Assembly (NCBI GenBank): GCA_029582165.1
Contig: CM055888.1
Coordinates: forward strand, 29,279,408-29,343,407
Direction of reading: 5' to 3'
From: Portulaca oleracea
Lineage: Eukaryota > Streptophyta > Magnoliopsida > Caryophyllales > Portulacaceae
Length of the DNA: 64,000 bases
Shown: positions 35,261 to 47,000 of the stretch, one piece after another
Layout: every line of letters starts with the position of its first letter
Position numbering within the stretch: position 1 is the stretch's first letter
Notes under the pieces: model-generated
The model's input: the letters and a program-made list of their open reading frames with translations, nothing else
Database searches by the model: none
What the model was told of the DNA's origin: nothing
Translations under genes and position numbers: made by a program

Positions 35261-35977
35261 AGTTCTGATGCTCTTGGTGATAATGGGAATGCAGAAGCAT
35301 TCAGTCATGATGTCCAGGTTAGCAGTTTACATCTCCTTAATGTAGAAATGAATCTGTTTTGGTTACAGTTTCAAGTCAGTTGATCTTATACAGTGCAAAG
35401 GAAAAGAAGCTACTAACATGGCATGCAAATTCTGATTGCTAGTACACTGGCTCATACTCTAGTTACTAACATGGTATGCAAACTAACATGGTATGCAAAC
35501 TAACATAGTATGCAAACAAAAAAGTTAACAACATGGTTTGCAAATTTTGTGTCTATGTGAGTACAAGTTTTTTGGGGTGGTGAACACTGAACAAAAAAGT
35601 GGCTAATAAGGGAGTTTATATTGATTAATGGGGAACTTTTCTCGCCTTACATTGCGCTGGAATTGATGTTGATGCTAATCAATTGTTAGCTTTTTTTATA
35701 GTGTCTCCATAAATTACTACTATCTCTTTAATATTACTATTATTATGTTAAATAAAATGCTTTATCAATAATTTTCAAAGTTGCCTTATTATGACATTTT
35801 TCTAATTAGACCATACTACCTCGGTTCTTCATATTATTATGGAGTTAATTTCTTGCAAATTTGCTGCAGATATTGGAAGATCTTCGAAACTTATTTGAAG
35901 ATGATGACGATGACATGACGATGTCAATGCCTATTACGAAGACATCATTGAAAAGAAATGTAAACAGGAAACACTAA
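35261..35977 (+). pseudogene. Two 3'-terminal exons of an unrecognised gene
   Basis: Candidate exons 35261-35317 (after a CTCAG acceptor, before a GTTAGC donor) and 35870-35977 (after a TTTGCTGCAG acceptor) join in phase zero. The last codes ILEDLRNLFEDDDDDM followed by a basic tail and TAA. It lies upstream of the CACTA terminus, so it may be transposon-encoded or captured. I do not recognise the family. Support is splice-site logic and composition only. Confidence 0.35.
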
Positions 35978-36269
35978 ATTTAGGCTTATATTTTTGTTTA
36001 TTACTCTTGAATATTAACAACTACGATATAAAGAATTATTTGGTCTCATTTTGATACTTGCACATCATTAAGTGATTTAGACATTATGTATTGTTTTACA
36101 ATTTAGAACATCCAATGAATGAAAGTTAAGGTTTTTCTGATATTGTAAATAAATTAATTGCTTGTGTGCAACATGTACAGTATATTGTAACGACATTTTT
36201 ATAAAGTGTATTAGACTATCTTCTCCATTTCTAATAGATATCTATGTTTTAAAATTGTACCAATTGTAT

Positions 36270-36645
36270 TACCAACAGATATATTTGTTGGGCAATGTCT
36301 ATGAAATTTGACGGAAAACGTATTACCAACAGATAAAATTTGTTGGAAATATTTTTACCATTTAGAAATACATTCCCCAACATTTACATTTGTTGGTAAA
36401 AGTGACTTATCTCCGACAAACATTAATTGTTGGTATAAAATTCACAATAACAACAGAACAAAACTGTTGGCATTAGTTAGCAATACCAACAGATCAGAAT
36501 ATCTGTTGGTAATACTTTTACAATCAGGTTTATTTCCAACAGGCTAGTGACAGATAATTATCTGTTGGTAAAACCTTTTACCAACAGATATTGTACTTGT
36601 ACCAACAGATAATCCATGTTGGCAAAAGCTACTTTTTTTGTAGTG
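36270..36645 (-). mobile_element. CACTA-type transposon terminus with subterminal repeats
   Basis: The right end reads CTACTTTTTTTGTAGTG; its complement starts CACTACAAAAAAAG, the usual CACTA/En-Spm terminus. The adjoining 370 bp contain about eight CCAACAGAT...TGTTGG pairs in both orientations, as expected of subterminal transposase-binding repeats. The opposite terminus was not found, nor a 3-bp duplication partner for CAT at 36646-36648. Confidence 0.7.
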
Positions 36646-36976
36646 CATGGACGGTGGGGGGGGGGGGGTTGAATATATTTGCCTAGGCAAATGTTAATTC
36701 ACACTTGGACGACAATGTGTTTGTATTTGAGCTTTGTGAGGTTTTTTTTGAGTGTTTTTGTGAGGATTCGAGCTTGTGACCTCGTGACATTGGATTTGCA
36801 TGACTTGCTTTTACGTAGGCCTTTTGCATGTGATGTTGCATGCAATGTTAAAGCAAATTCGTATGTGTAAAGTGCACGTACTTTAGCTTTTGTCTTCCGG
36901 CCTTTTCTTCTTTATTTGATCATATTTTATTATACAGATATTCCATAAAATTTTGTGACAAAATCCGGTGTCTACA

Positions 36977-36991
36977 GATAGCCCCCACTTT
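36977..36991 (-). promoter_or_regulatory. Polypurine tract of the Tat element
   Basis: The minus strand reads AAAGTGGGGGCTATC directly before the LTR start. Confidence 0.65.
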
Positions 36992-37320
36992 GATTGAGTC
37001 CGAGATAGGATGAAAATCATAGAATGATGGACACCGATTGAGATACGAATTTGGAGTGCAAAGCCGAGGATATGACTTTGGAGTGCAAAGCCTGAGGTGA
37101 TGCTTGGAAACGGAGTCCTGCATCGCAGTTGCGGGCGGCATGCGCCTTTGCCGGGGTTGATCTCACGCAAGAATGATGCTCTACTTATTTTTTAATGGAC
37201 TCCTGCTTATCGTGCGTTGATCTAAGGCGAGAATGACGCCTTACTTGAAGTGATCTCGGGCGTCTGGAGACATCCTACTCGAAGTGATCTCGAGTGCTGA
37301 AGGCATCCTACTTGAAGGTG
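36992..37320 (-). other. 3' untranslated region of the Tat element (part 1)
   Basis: No gene. Short repeats with GTGATCTCGGGCG and CATCCTACT words near 37230-37315, about 41 bp apart. Interrupted at 37326 by the Athila-like element; continues at 51401. Confidence 0.55.
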
Positions 37321-37325
37321 TGGGC

Positions 37326-39047
37326 TGTTAGTAGCGTGGTTAGTAAGACCACGGTTTTATCGTTCTTCCACAGGGAGCTAGGGCCTTAGCTGCAGCTAGT
37401 TGACTCTAGGTATGGTTTACGATCATGAGAGGTTGAAAGACTTTAGGGTGAAAACAAGACAAACACGCTATGTTCAGTCAAAAAGGTGAAACAACGGGTG
37501 TCGGGAGACTTTCGGGATGCAAACGGGAATGAGGAAATGGGTTTCGCAACAAGAGAGTAACAAGAAAGGGAAATCAAATGGTAATTCCGTTGGAAAACGC
37601 CCACCAGACTTCCTCTTTCAAGGATAGTCCGGATTAACTTCCCCGAAATCCATAGACAGAACCGAGAAAGTTAATAGAACAGAATTTCCTAGTTAGTTTC
37701 TATTCGCTTTCGCGAACTAGAATACTATCCTAATTCCTACCTTCCAACAAACATTGGAAGTATTCGGGATGCTTTCGCACCTAAATACATCCCACTTGAG
37801 GGAAGGATAGGATTAGGAAGTTGATTTCCTAACTAGTTACTCACTAATTTTGCTAACCCAAACCTAATCACCCATTCACACCCTTAATATCTCCCTAACC
37901 CATTAAGGTTCTAGCCACTAAGCATCCTAACTATCATGATAATAACATCAAAAACTTCATTCATACTTAAAATAGTAAACAAGCTGACAATAAACATTCA
38001 ATAATACCAACAATATCAATAATAACAAAACAGAGATTAGTAAATAAGCAATAAATTAGAGAGAGAAAGGTTAAGAAATGCTCATAGATTGTGATGACAA
38101 CGGAGAAAACTTCAGAATAATAAAGCTTCAATGCTCCAAAGTTGAGAATAATCTTCAAACTTCCAATAATAATCAAGAGAATCCAATACAAGAACTAATA
38201 ATCTCAACAAAGATCTTCCTTAATCCCTCTAATCTCAGACTTAAAATGTGATAAAAGAGTGCTAAAATATCATAAAAGATAGCTAAAGTTGTTGTCTAAT
38301 CTCCTCTTTCAGCTAAAACGACCTAAAAACATTAAATAGTAATCAAGGTTGTTACTCAAAACTCATCATTTTACACAACAGACAAAGTGGCCCGCAGGGG
38401 ACCGTGGGCACGGTCAGGGTGACCGTGGCCACGATCCTTCGTAGGGCAGGCGATTTCTTCTCTTCGGTTCGCATCGCCGTGGGCACGGTCCCCATGCACC
38501 GTGGTCACGGTCTAGGCGATTAGGGCTGACACCTTTTCGCTCCTTCGCACCGCTGTGGCTACGGTCTTGGGAGACCGTGGCCACGGTCTAGTTCGGCCAG
38601 CTTCTTCCTTAGGCAGGGTGAAGATCCTACCGTGACCATGGTAAAAGTGACCGTGACCACGGTCTAGTTCGGGTGCAAGGCCTCTTCACTTTGGTCTTGG
38701 CTTCATCATACCGTGGCTACGGTCCATATGACCGTGGCCACGGTCTCTCTCGGCCACAGTTGCCTTCAGAGTACTCTTCAGCCATTGCCTCCGCTTCCGC
38801 TGCCTTTCGACATGACCGGCCCTTCTAATGCTCTGCCTTTGACACGACCAGGGGTCGGGGAATCTTGGGGAATCTCGGGATTCCCAAGATTGGTGCAAAA
38901 TTGGCCCATTTAGGATCGTTTTGAGTGAAACCTTTCGAAAACTACAAAAGTAACTAAAACGCATTAAAAGTTATTAAAACAAACTACGAAACAAGTCAAA
39001 AGCCTAAGGATTTAGGCGGTATTTAGACACAAAATCGGGTCAAAACA
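37326..39047 (-). repeat. 3' LTR of the Athila-like element
   Basis: Starts TGTTAGTAGCGTGG and ends GGGTCAAAACA (plus strand). It contains ten palindromic boxes at 38401-38744, in the U3 part. Confidence 0.95.
38401..38744. repeat. Five pairs of palindromic boxes (type ACCGTG-N2-CACGGT)
   Basis: Box starts: 38401/38422, 38476/38498, 38552/38573, 38629/38650, 38710/38731. Spacing within pairs is 21-22 bp; pairs recur every 75-81 bp. The best copy is ACCGTGGCCACGGT (38731). Confidence 0.92.
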
Positions 39048-39060
39048 CCCCCCCACACTT
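39048..39060 (-). promoter_or_regulatory. Polypurine tract of the Athila-like element
   Basis: The minus strand reads AAGTGTGGGGGGG directly before the 3' LTR start TGTTTTGACCC. Confidence 0.85.
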
Positions 39061-41299
39061 AAACCTTTCCTCATCCCGAGCAAAACAAAACAAAACAAAA
39101 CTAACTAACACAAACTCCTCTGTCGTGGGAGAGAAACAAGTGCATTTAGCGTATGCACCAAGCCCTTTGAACCCCCCGGCAGCCCGGGTGGACGAGATGG
39201 ACTCGTGAGGGTTTGTAGCGGCTGTATCCACAAAAGCCAAAGAAAAAGGAGAGAGGGAAAGTGAAAACAAAACCGAAGAAAACAAAAAGAACGAAAAACA
39301 AGGGCTATGATTCACAAGATCTAGCAATCCAAACTAAGAAAACGCGATTAAACCTCCCAAAGTAACCGTTAGGAGCATCTCACAAACGCCAAACTCAGAA
39401 AAAGGTCGATCTTGAATGTTTTTAACTCCCTACACCTCGTAACCAGCGAAACCCCAAAGCAAAAGCATGACAAGGGTTTAATGGGAACCAAAAGACTTTA
39501 AAAACTCGCGTCCGAATTTGAAAACAACGAAACAACAGAGAAGAGTGTTGCCCTTCCTCGCATTTGGTCGCCCTTGGCTTGGTGAGGGCCATAGGTGATG
39601 CAAGGGGAGGCCCCGCTCTCTTTTTAGAAGCAAAACTTTTTCTTTCCTTTCTTCTTTCTTCTTTTTCTCTTTTTTCTTTCTTTTTTTTTTTGTTTTTAAA
39701 AGTCGGTATTAGCCTTACTTTCGGGAATTTGACAGCCCATATAAGGGGTATACCCTCCCAACACGGTCTTTCCATACGCCTCTCCGTCGCAAAGCGATAT
39801 AGGAGGAGGGTTAAGGGGTATCCAGTGCCGTACCACGAATACCGGGCTCGTGTAGGTTGGCTAAGTGTATGGTGGTTAATGTCTTCAGCGACACGCTCCA
39901 CTTATTCAGGTTATTATGTCTTATGAAAGCTTTCTTCTTTCTTTTTCTTTTTTTTTTCTTTTCTTTTCTTTTTGCACTTTTTTGCTTATGCTAAACGAGA
40001 AATAAAACAAACTCAGACACAAGCCCTTAGAATCTCCGGGTTCCCAACAGAACGAGAAAGGACGGGAGTCTCACAAGACACTTAATGAAGGGAGTCTATT
40101 AAGGATAAGTCTCGACTAGAACCCGAGTTAGGGACGAAAATGCTCCAACCGATTACTTTTAGAAAGAAGTTTAAGAACGACTTCTCAACTTCGATAACGA
40201 GATCCAGGAAACAAAGCAAAACAACAACAAAAAAACAAAACGAAAAGAAAAACGAAAAGGTTTTCACTCTCTTTTTTCTCCATTTTCAAACAAAAAATTT
40301 TAAATTTTAAGCAAAAACTAGCAAAACTAGGAAACAAAGAACGAAACGACTAGGTGATCTACCCTTGAAATAGAATATCTCCCCCCCCCCCCCGCACTTA
40401 AAACTCCACAATGTCCTCATTGTGGGAAGGTGTCGCATGAAAAGGGTAGAGAGCCTACAAAACACAAGCAAATAAAACAACTAGCAGGTAGAAAATGGTT
40501 GCGACCCGAGCCCACACGGCTCCAACAGCAATCGAAATCCCAACACAGACACTCATAGGGGTTCACCACCCAAAAGAAAACCAAGCATGCGACGGATCAT
40601 GATAAGAATTCTCATAAAAAAGAGTAAGGTGGAAAGATATTACCTCAAGCTCTTCATAAGCGTTGAAAATGGCGATCCGAGGTCGTCGGTCGAGAAAGTC
40701 AGATCAACGTTAGAGTAAAAGACGACTTTTCAGTTATAGAATTCGCGTGCGAGACCAAAAGCAAAAGAAAGGAAAAACTAACTTAAGAGATTATGAAAAG
40801 AAATTAAAAAGATGAAAAACTGAAAATATGAACAATATATACATTGCCAGTGACTTACCTTATCCCCGAATCTCACTGGTTGAGGCGGGAAATAAGGGTG
40901 AAACTCGATGTAAATAACCGAAAAAACTAATTCATTGCATTAATCACCAATAACAGTCGGTTACATCCCATCAATGCCCAAAATACAAGCGAGAAATGCT
41001 TAAACAACATCCCGACCACCAAAAACAACAATCAAACAGCCCTAAGATAACCATCAGACAACCATTCTACAACCCGAAAACATGAATGATAAACAAGACA
41101 AGGAAAAACCCGAGCAACCTATCCGAACAAACCTCAAAATATGCTAACACATGCCAAAAGAAAACGAGAAACCAACAATCCAAAACCACCAGACATCGCA
41201 TCCAAAACCCTGAAGAAGCACTCCCCCACACTTATACTTTACAAAATAATGTAAATGGAATAATGATAAAGGTCGGGTGGGGGAGCTTACAAACGGTCC
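39061..41299 (-). other. 3' untranslated region of the Athila-like element
   Basis: Long non-coding stretch with T-rich and C-rich runs (39640-39690, 39925-39975, 40380-40393). The Lys/Glu-rich frame at 39901-39422 is a product of the purine run. Confidence 0.6.
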
Positions 41300-42685
41300 T
41301 CAAGCGGACCCTCCCGGCGGAGAACGGGGTTGGAGGTACGACAGGATGCTAGTCAGCGTCTCCTGTTGGATCTCATGCAATCCTTGTAAGTTTTCGATCA
41401 ATAGCTGCTGGTTTTGGATGAGCTCCCGTTGGACTTGGATCTCATCATGAAGCTCCTGGATTTGTTCGTTGATATGCTCAAAAGCGGCGTCTCGTTGTTG
41501 AATTGGCTCGGCCTCATCCCCTTGTGCTTGTTCACCTCCTTCTTCGTCTTCATCTTCTTCTTCTTCCTCTTCTTCGTCCCCTCCTTCACCTTCCTCTACT
41601 CGATCCCCGGGACCACCCACCACAAATCGATCCCCAAAGGTTTGGCCGCACGACCAATTGCGCTGGTCGGAGACATCTAGGCGTTGTTCGGCATTGTCGT
41701 CGCCCAAATGGATCACGACGCTGTGGGGTTCGTTCCCGTGACGGTATAGTGTTTGCGTCTTGTGTTTCTCCAAAAATTCCATTTTTCGTAGGCGAACACT
41801 GTCGATGGGATCGGGGAAAAAGCGAGGAGTCTACTTGCTCAGATAGGACTCGAACCCTTGCTTCCTTAGGAAATGGGTGATGATGTGACCCATACCAATA
41901 GTCATGTTCCGGGTTTCGAGACTTATTTCCCGAAGGCAATGGAGAATGCACAAGCCAGTGTTGACCTGGCGACCGTTGATCGCATTAAAGAGGACGAAGA
42001 GGTCGTCTTTCTGGATGCTTGAACGCCCGGCATCACGGCCAAAAACAGAGTTCAAAATGATGCGGTGGAAGATGCAGACGCTCAGATTACAGAAATCCCT
42101 AGCCTTGGAGTTGCTTGGGCAATATTACTTTGCTCGTTGCGATCGAACCCTCGGGTAACGTCTCCTCCAGCAAGTGAGTGCTTTCATAGCTTCTTGTTCA
42201 TCGAATTTGACGCACTCGCCGTAGGGTATGCCGTCCTCGGGAAGGCCTAGAGCGTTGCATAAGTCCTTGAGTGTACACTCAACTTCCTTTTTGTTCACGA
42301 TGTATGAAAAGGAGGCGTTGGATGTGCCGTCTTCCTTTACCACCAAAGAGCTGAGGAATTCGAGCACCGGTTGCTCAATGATCGGTTCGTTGATTGTGGC
42401 GAAGACTTCCCATCCCATGACTTTGATGAAGAAGTCCATGCTCGGTTTACAGAAAACATCCCTTGCCGTCTCCTCATGATAGAGATCCGGAGCACAAATT
42501 TTTCGCTTCTTTAGCCGCTCATACCGGGCCTTGTGCATATCGTCCCGAAAATTGACCTTAATTTTCGGGTCGCATTGAATAATCGAGGCTGGTTGACCCT
42601 TTCACCGAGTTTTATAGGGCTCAGCCGAGGTTGATGGGGCGGGGGTTGATTCCGGTTCTGTCCGGGAACGTTTCGCTCGACCCAT
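41300..42685 (-). pseudogene. Athila ORF-1-like extra gene downstream of pol
   Basis: One frame from ATG 42685 to 41300, about 461 residues, with stops inside near 42606, at 42125-42127 and at 41831-41833. The core (FFIKVMGWEVFATINEPIIE, EVECTLKDLCNALGLPEDGI, then TIGMGHIITHFLRKQG) resembles the Athila ORF-1 family (PF03078). The C-terminus has a Glu/Asp-rich run near 41590-41520 followed by a Gln-rich coiled coil (INEQIQELHDEIQVQRELI). This gene sits where envelope-like genes occur in Athila elements; I see no transmembrane segment here. Function unknown. The three stops fit CGA or CAA/CAG changed to stop by C-to-T transition. Confidence 0.65.
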
Positions 42686-42747
42686 TGGACACCCTGCAAG
42701 AAAATCAACCACCAAACATCGAAACACAACACAACCAATACCCACAA

Positions 42748-44008
42748 ATCCCGAGCAATACAAATTCACAATCAACCACAAGATTCAATCCCAAAAACAA
42801 GCAATACACTCCCCAATCTCAGCAATGTCAACCAAAAACTCAAACTCCAAACTCAATCAATTCATCTAACCAAAACCACAAGCAATTCAGATAGGATTCA
42901 ACCAAAAGTTCACCAAAAACACTCCCAACAATCAATTTCAATCAAAATTTCAACCTCAAATTCCACTTACTCACCCAACCAAGACCCAACAAGCAATTTC
43001 ACCATATTCAACCCAAATAAACAAGAATTCTAGTGTTTAAGCACCAATAAATCAAGGAATACATGGATTGAAAACTTTGAGAGCTTCCCTTGAGAGATTC
43101 GAGCCCCCACAAGGAACAAGGCCTGAAATTTGCTTGAGGAAGACCCAAAAAGTGTCGAGCAACAGCAGCTAGGGTTCAAATTGTAGAAGAAAGTTGGGAG
43201 AAATGGAGTAATTTGGAGGTGGGTTTGTCGAATTTTGGAAGAGAATTCGAGTTTTAGGGTTTTGTGAGGGTTTTCGAAAGTGAGAGTGAGGAAGAAAGTG
43301 AGAGAGAAATGAGGGGGAAATGATATGGAACCCCCGACATATCGTAGGTTTTCGACAGACCGTGGCCACGATCCATTTGACCGTGGGCATGGTGTGATTC
43401 GGGTGAGGGAAAAGGAAGGGAAAAAGCAGGGCGGAGACCGTGGCTGCGGTGAACCTTACCGTGGTCTCAGTGATGTTCAGGACCAAAATTTCCAAGAATC
43501 ATGCTGCGATGAGACCGTGGCTGCGGTGACTTCCACCGTGGGCACGGTGATCTTCGGCCTGGCTAAACTAGGAGCAGCTTTGAGTATGCTAACCGTGGCT
43601 GCGGTGACTTCCACCGTGGGCACGGTCCCTTGCGGTTCATCTCCAGCATCTACAAGGCTCAAAACTTGGAGAAAAAAAAAAGTTAAGTCCTAAAATCTAC
43701 CCTCTTGTCATCCACTCCCTTTTCTTTTTCGCTCAATTATCATTCAAGAACACTTTCAAACCTTGACTCTCATGGAACCACTCTCGAATTGTTTCTTCTT
43801 TTCAATCTTTTTCGATTTTTTTTCTCGTTTTAACTCAAAAATCTTTTCTAAAAAGATAAAACAAAGGAAGAAGAAAGGCACAAAAATAAAGGAAAAAGAA
43901 ATGAAAGAACTAAAAATTGAAAGAAAAACACTAAAAGAGGGGGAAGTAGTTCATACCTCTCCCGGGTGCTTGTTTTGTAGGTCCTAGCTCGACCTTTTCC
44001 GATGCTTT
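42748..44008 (-). other. Non-coding region between integrase and the extra gene, with a third palindrome array
   Basis: A-rich, with no credible gene. It contains eight palindromic boxes at 43359-43626. Confidence 0.6.
43359..43626. repeat. Internal array of four palindrome pairs (ACCGTG type)
   Basis: Box starts: 43359/43380, 43437/43458, 43514/43535, 43592/43613; spacing within pairs is exactly 21 bp and pairs recur every 77-78 bp. ACCGTGGCTGCGGT alternates with ACCGTGGGCACGGT. It is the same architecture as in the LTRs but a separate array between genes. Confidence 0.9.
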
Positions 44009-47000
44009 TCAATCTTCAAAATCCGCAAGGTATGTCACAACCGTCCCGACATATTCCTCGCCCATGATGTATGGTCTGAGTTTCGATGAGTTTGCTTTCA
44101 AACACTTTCCTTGGGCATCTTTCAACTCAACTACTCTGGCGGAAAGAATTCGCACTATTTCGAATGGTCCGGACCACCGTGATCTCAATTTTCCAGATAA
44201 CAACTTCAGCCTTGAATTGAAAATGAGAACCCTATCGCCTACCACAAACTTACGTCGGTTCAACCTCTTGTCATGTCATGCCTTCGTTCTCTCCTTGTAG
44301 ATCTTTTTGTTCTCATATGCATGACGCCTCAACTCCTCAAGTTCTCTAATTGAAATAACCGACTACCTCCGGCCGCCTTGAGATCGAAGTTCAACTTCTT
44401 GATTGCCCACATGGTTTTGTGCTGAAGTTCTACGGGGAAGTGACATGCCTTCCCGTAGACAAGACGGTAAGGAGTAGTGCCGATCGGTGTCTTGAAAGCG
44501 GTGCGGTATGCCCACAAGACTTCATCCAATTTTTCTGCCCAATCTTTCCTTGAAGAGCTAACCGTCTTCTCTAAGATCTCCTTGATGGCACGGTTTGAGA
44601 TTTCCACTTGACCTTGTGTTTGTGGATGGTAAGGGAGTCCCTTCTTATGTTTGATGCCGTACTTCTCCAAGAGAGACTCGAATCTCTTTTCGATGAAATG
44701 GGAGCCGTTGTCACTAATGATGACCCGTGGAATGCCAAATCTTGGGAATAGGGTCTTTTTCAAGAATTTCGAAACGGATTTCCCATCGCATCTTACACAT
44801 GGTATGGCCTCGACTCACTTTGGATATAGTCGACCGCCACTAGGATGTATTGGAAACCCTTTGACGACGGGAAAGGACCCATGAAGTCCAATCCCCACAC
44901 ATCGAAAGCTTCCACCTCAAGAATATAGTTCAATGGCGCTTCATTCTTCCGGCAGATGTTACCGGACCTTTGACACCTATCACATTGCTTGACATGCAAG
45001 TGGGTGTCACGGAAACGAGTCGGCCACCAATAGCCGGTTTGCAAAACCCTCGCCGCCGTCTTTTGGGGGCCACCGTGACTTCCCACTGGAAATTCATGAC
45101 AATGGGTCAAAATAGATTGCACTTCACTCTCGGGAATACATCGCCGATACATCCCGTCATTTCCAAGACAGAAGAGGAAAGGGTCGTCCCAAAAATAATG
45201 CTTCATGTTGTGGAGGAATTTCGTCTTTTGATGATGGTTCAAGTGTTGAGGGATCACTTCGCTCGCCAAATAATTCACAATATCCGCATACCAAGGATGC
45301 GAGTTGATAGCCAAGAGTCGCTCGTCCGGGAAAGCATCTACAATTGGTTGGGTGTCTTCCAAGTCGACAAGGATCCTCGAAAGGTGATCGGCTACGACAT
45401 TTTTCGTGCTCGCCTTGTCGCGGATTTCCAAATCAAATTCTTGCATAGCAAGACCCACCGTATAAGTCTCGGTTTTGTCTCCTTCTTTCCCATCAAGTAT
45501 TTGATAGCGGCATGATCCGTGTAGACTACCACCTTAGAGAACATGAGGTATTGCCGGAATTTGTTGAGCGCAAAAACGATCGCCAAAAGCTCTTTTTCCG
45601 TGGTAGTGTAGTTCCTTTGGGCGCTATCAAGCGCATGGCTTGCATAATAGATGACCCTTGGCTTCTTGTCTACTGTTTGGGTCAAACACGCTCCCACGGC
45701 GAAGTCGCTCGCGTCGGCCATAATCTCGAAGGGTAGCGTCCAGTCTGGAGGTTGAACTACCAGAGCGGAAATCAGGGCCTGCTTCAACCTATAAAACGAC
45801 TCAAGGCACTCATCAGTGAAAATGAAGTGGCATCTTTGCATAGGAGGTCAGTTAGAGGTCGAGCAATTTTTGAATAATCCTTGACGAACCGGCGATAAAA
45901 GCCGGCATGGCCAAGGAAACTATGCACCCCCTTAACGGAAACTGGGGGTGGTAGGCGCTCTATAACCTCAACTTTAGCCCTATCTACTTCGATGCCCTTA
46001 GAAGAGATTAAGTGACCCAGAACGATACCTTGTTCCACCATGAAGTAGCATTTCTCCCAATTCAGAACTAGATCCACTTCCTCACAACGAGTTAACACTT
46101 TCTCCAAATTTAGCAAACAGTCATCGAAAGAATTACCGTACACAGAAAAATCATCCATAAAGACTTCCATGCATTTCTCAATGAAATCGCTAAAAATAGC
46201 CATCATACAACGTTGAAAAGTCCCAGGGGCATTACATAAACCAAATGGCATGCGACGATAAGCAAATGTCCCATAAGGGCAAGTGAAGGTGGTTTTTGCT
46301 TGGTGTGAGGGGTGGATTGGAATCTGAAAGAACCCCGAGTACCCATCCAAAAAGCAAAAATGCTAATGACCCGCCAACCGTTCTAACATTTAGTCAATAA
46401 AGGGAAGGGGGAAATGGTCCTTCTTTGTTACTTTGTTTAATTGGCGGTAATCGATACACATCTGCCAACCGGTGACGGTCCGGGTATTAACGAGTTCTTT
46501 CTTATCGTTTTCAATTACGGTCAATCCACGCTTCTTGGGCACACACTGAACCGGGCTTACCCATTCGCTATTTGCGATGGGAAAGATGATCCCAGCAGCG
46601 AGCAACTTTACTACTTCCTTTTTAACCACTTCTTGCATGTTGGGATTTAAACGACGTTGGGGTTGCCTAGTAGGCTTGGCATCTTCTAGCAAATCAATCG
46701 AATGCATGCATATGGAAGGAGATAAACCTTTCAAATCTTTTATCCTATAACCCAATGCACCTCTATGTTTCCTAAGAAAATCAAGCAACTTAGACAATTC
46801 AAAATCATTCAAATTCGCATTCACAATGACAAGATAAGATTTTTCATCATCCAAGAAAGCATATTGGAGGGAAGGGGGTAAAGCTTTAAGCTCTAGAGGA
46901 GTAGAAGATTGAATTTGAGAAGAAGACATACCTTTGAAGATCGCATCTTGAATCTCCATGCACTCCATATAAGGCTCATCAATAATAATCTCCTTATGCA

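Larger units (their letters stand above)
33204..36976 (-). mobile_element. Tat-lineage LTR on the minus strand, interrupted by a CACTA-type sequence
   Basis: The minus strand begins TGTAGACACCGGATTTTGTC at 36976, directly after a purine-rich AAAGTGGGGGCTATC tract, a typical start for Tat LTRs. Sequence at 33204-34030 looks like the promoter end of the same LTR: a minus-strand TATAAATA at 33945-33952 and pyrimidine-rich leader. Between lie non-LTR sequences and a CACTA terminus at 36645. The left boundary of the interruption is not resolved, so the joining of the two parts is inferred. A PPT on one side and a PBS on the other again suggests a tandem arrangement. Confidence 0.5.

Noticed and set aside
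38401..38744. Regularly spaced palindromes considered as a CRISPR array
   Set aside because: Plant nuclear retroelement context, paired spacing rather than one repeat-spacer period, repeats not identical, and no cas genes.
39422..39901. Lys/Glu-rich 159-codon minus frame
   Set aside because: Driven by a pyrimidine run in the element's untranslated region.
41503..41880. 125-codon plus-strand frame rich in Leu, His and Pro
   Set aside because: Antisense shadow of the acidic part of the Athila ORF-1-like gene.
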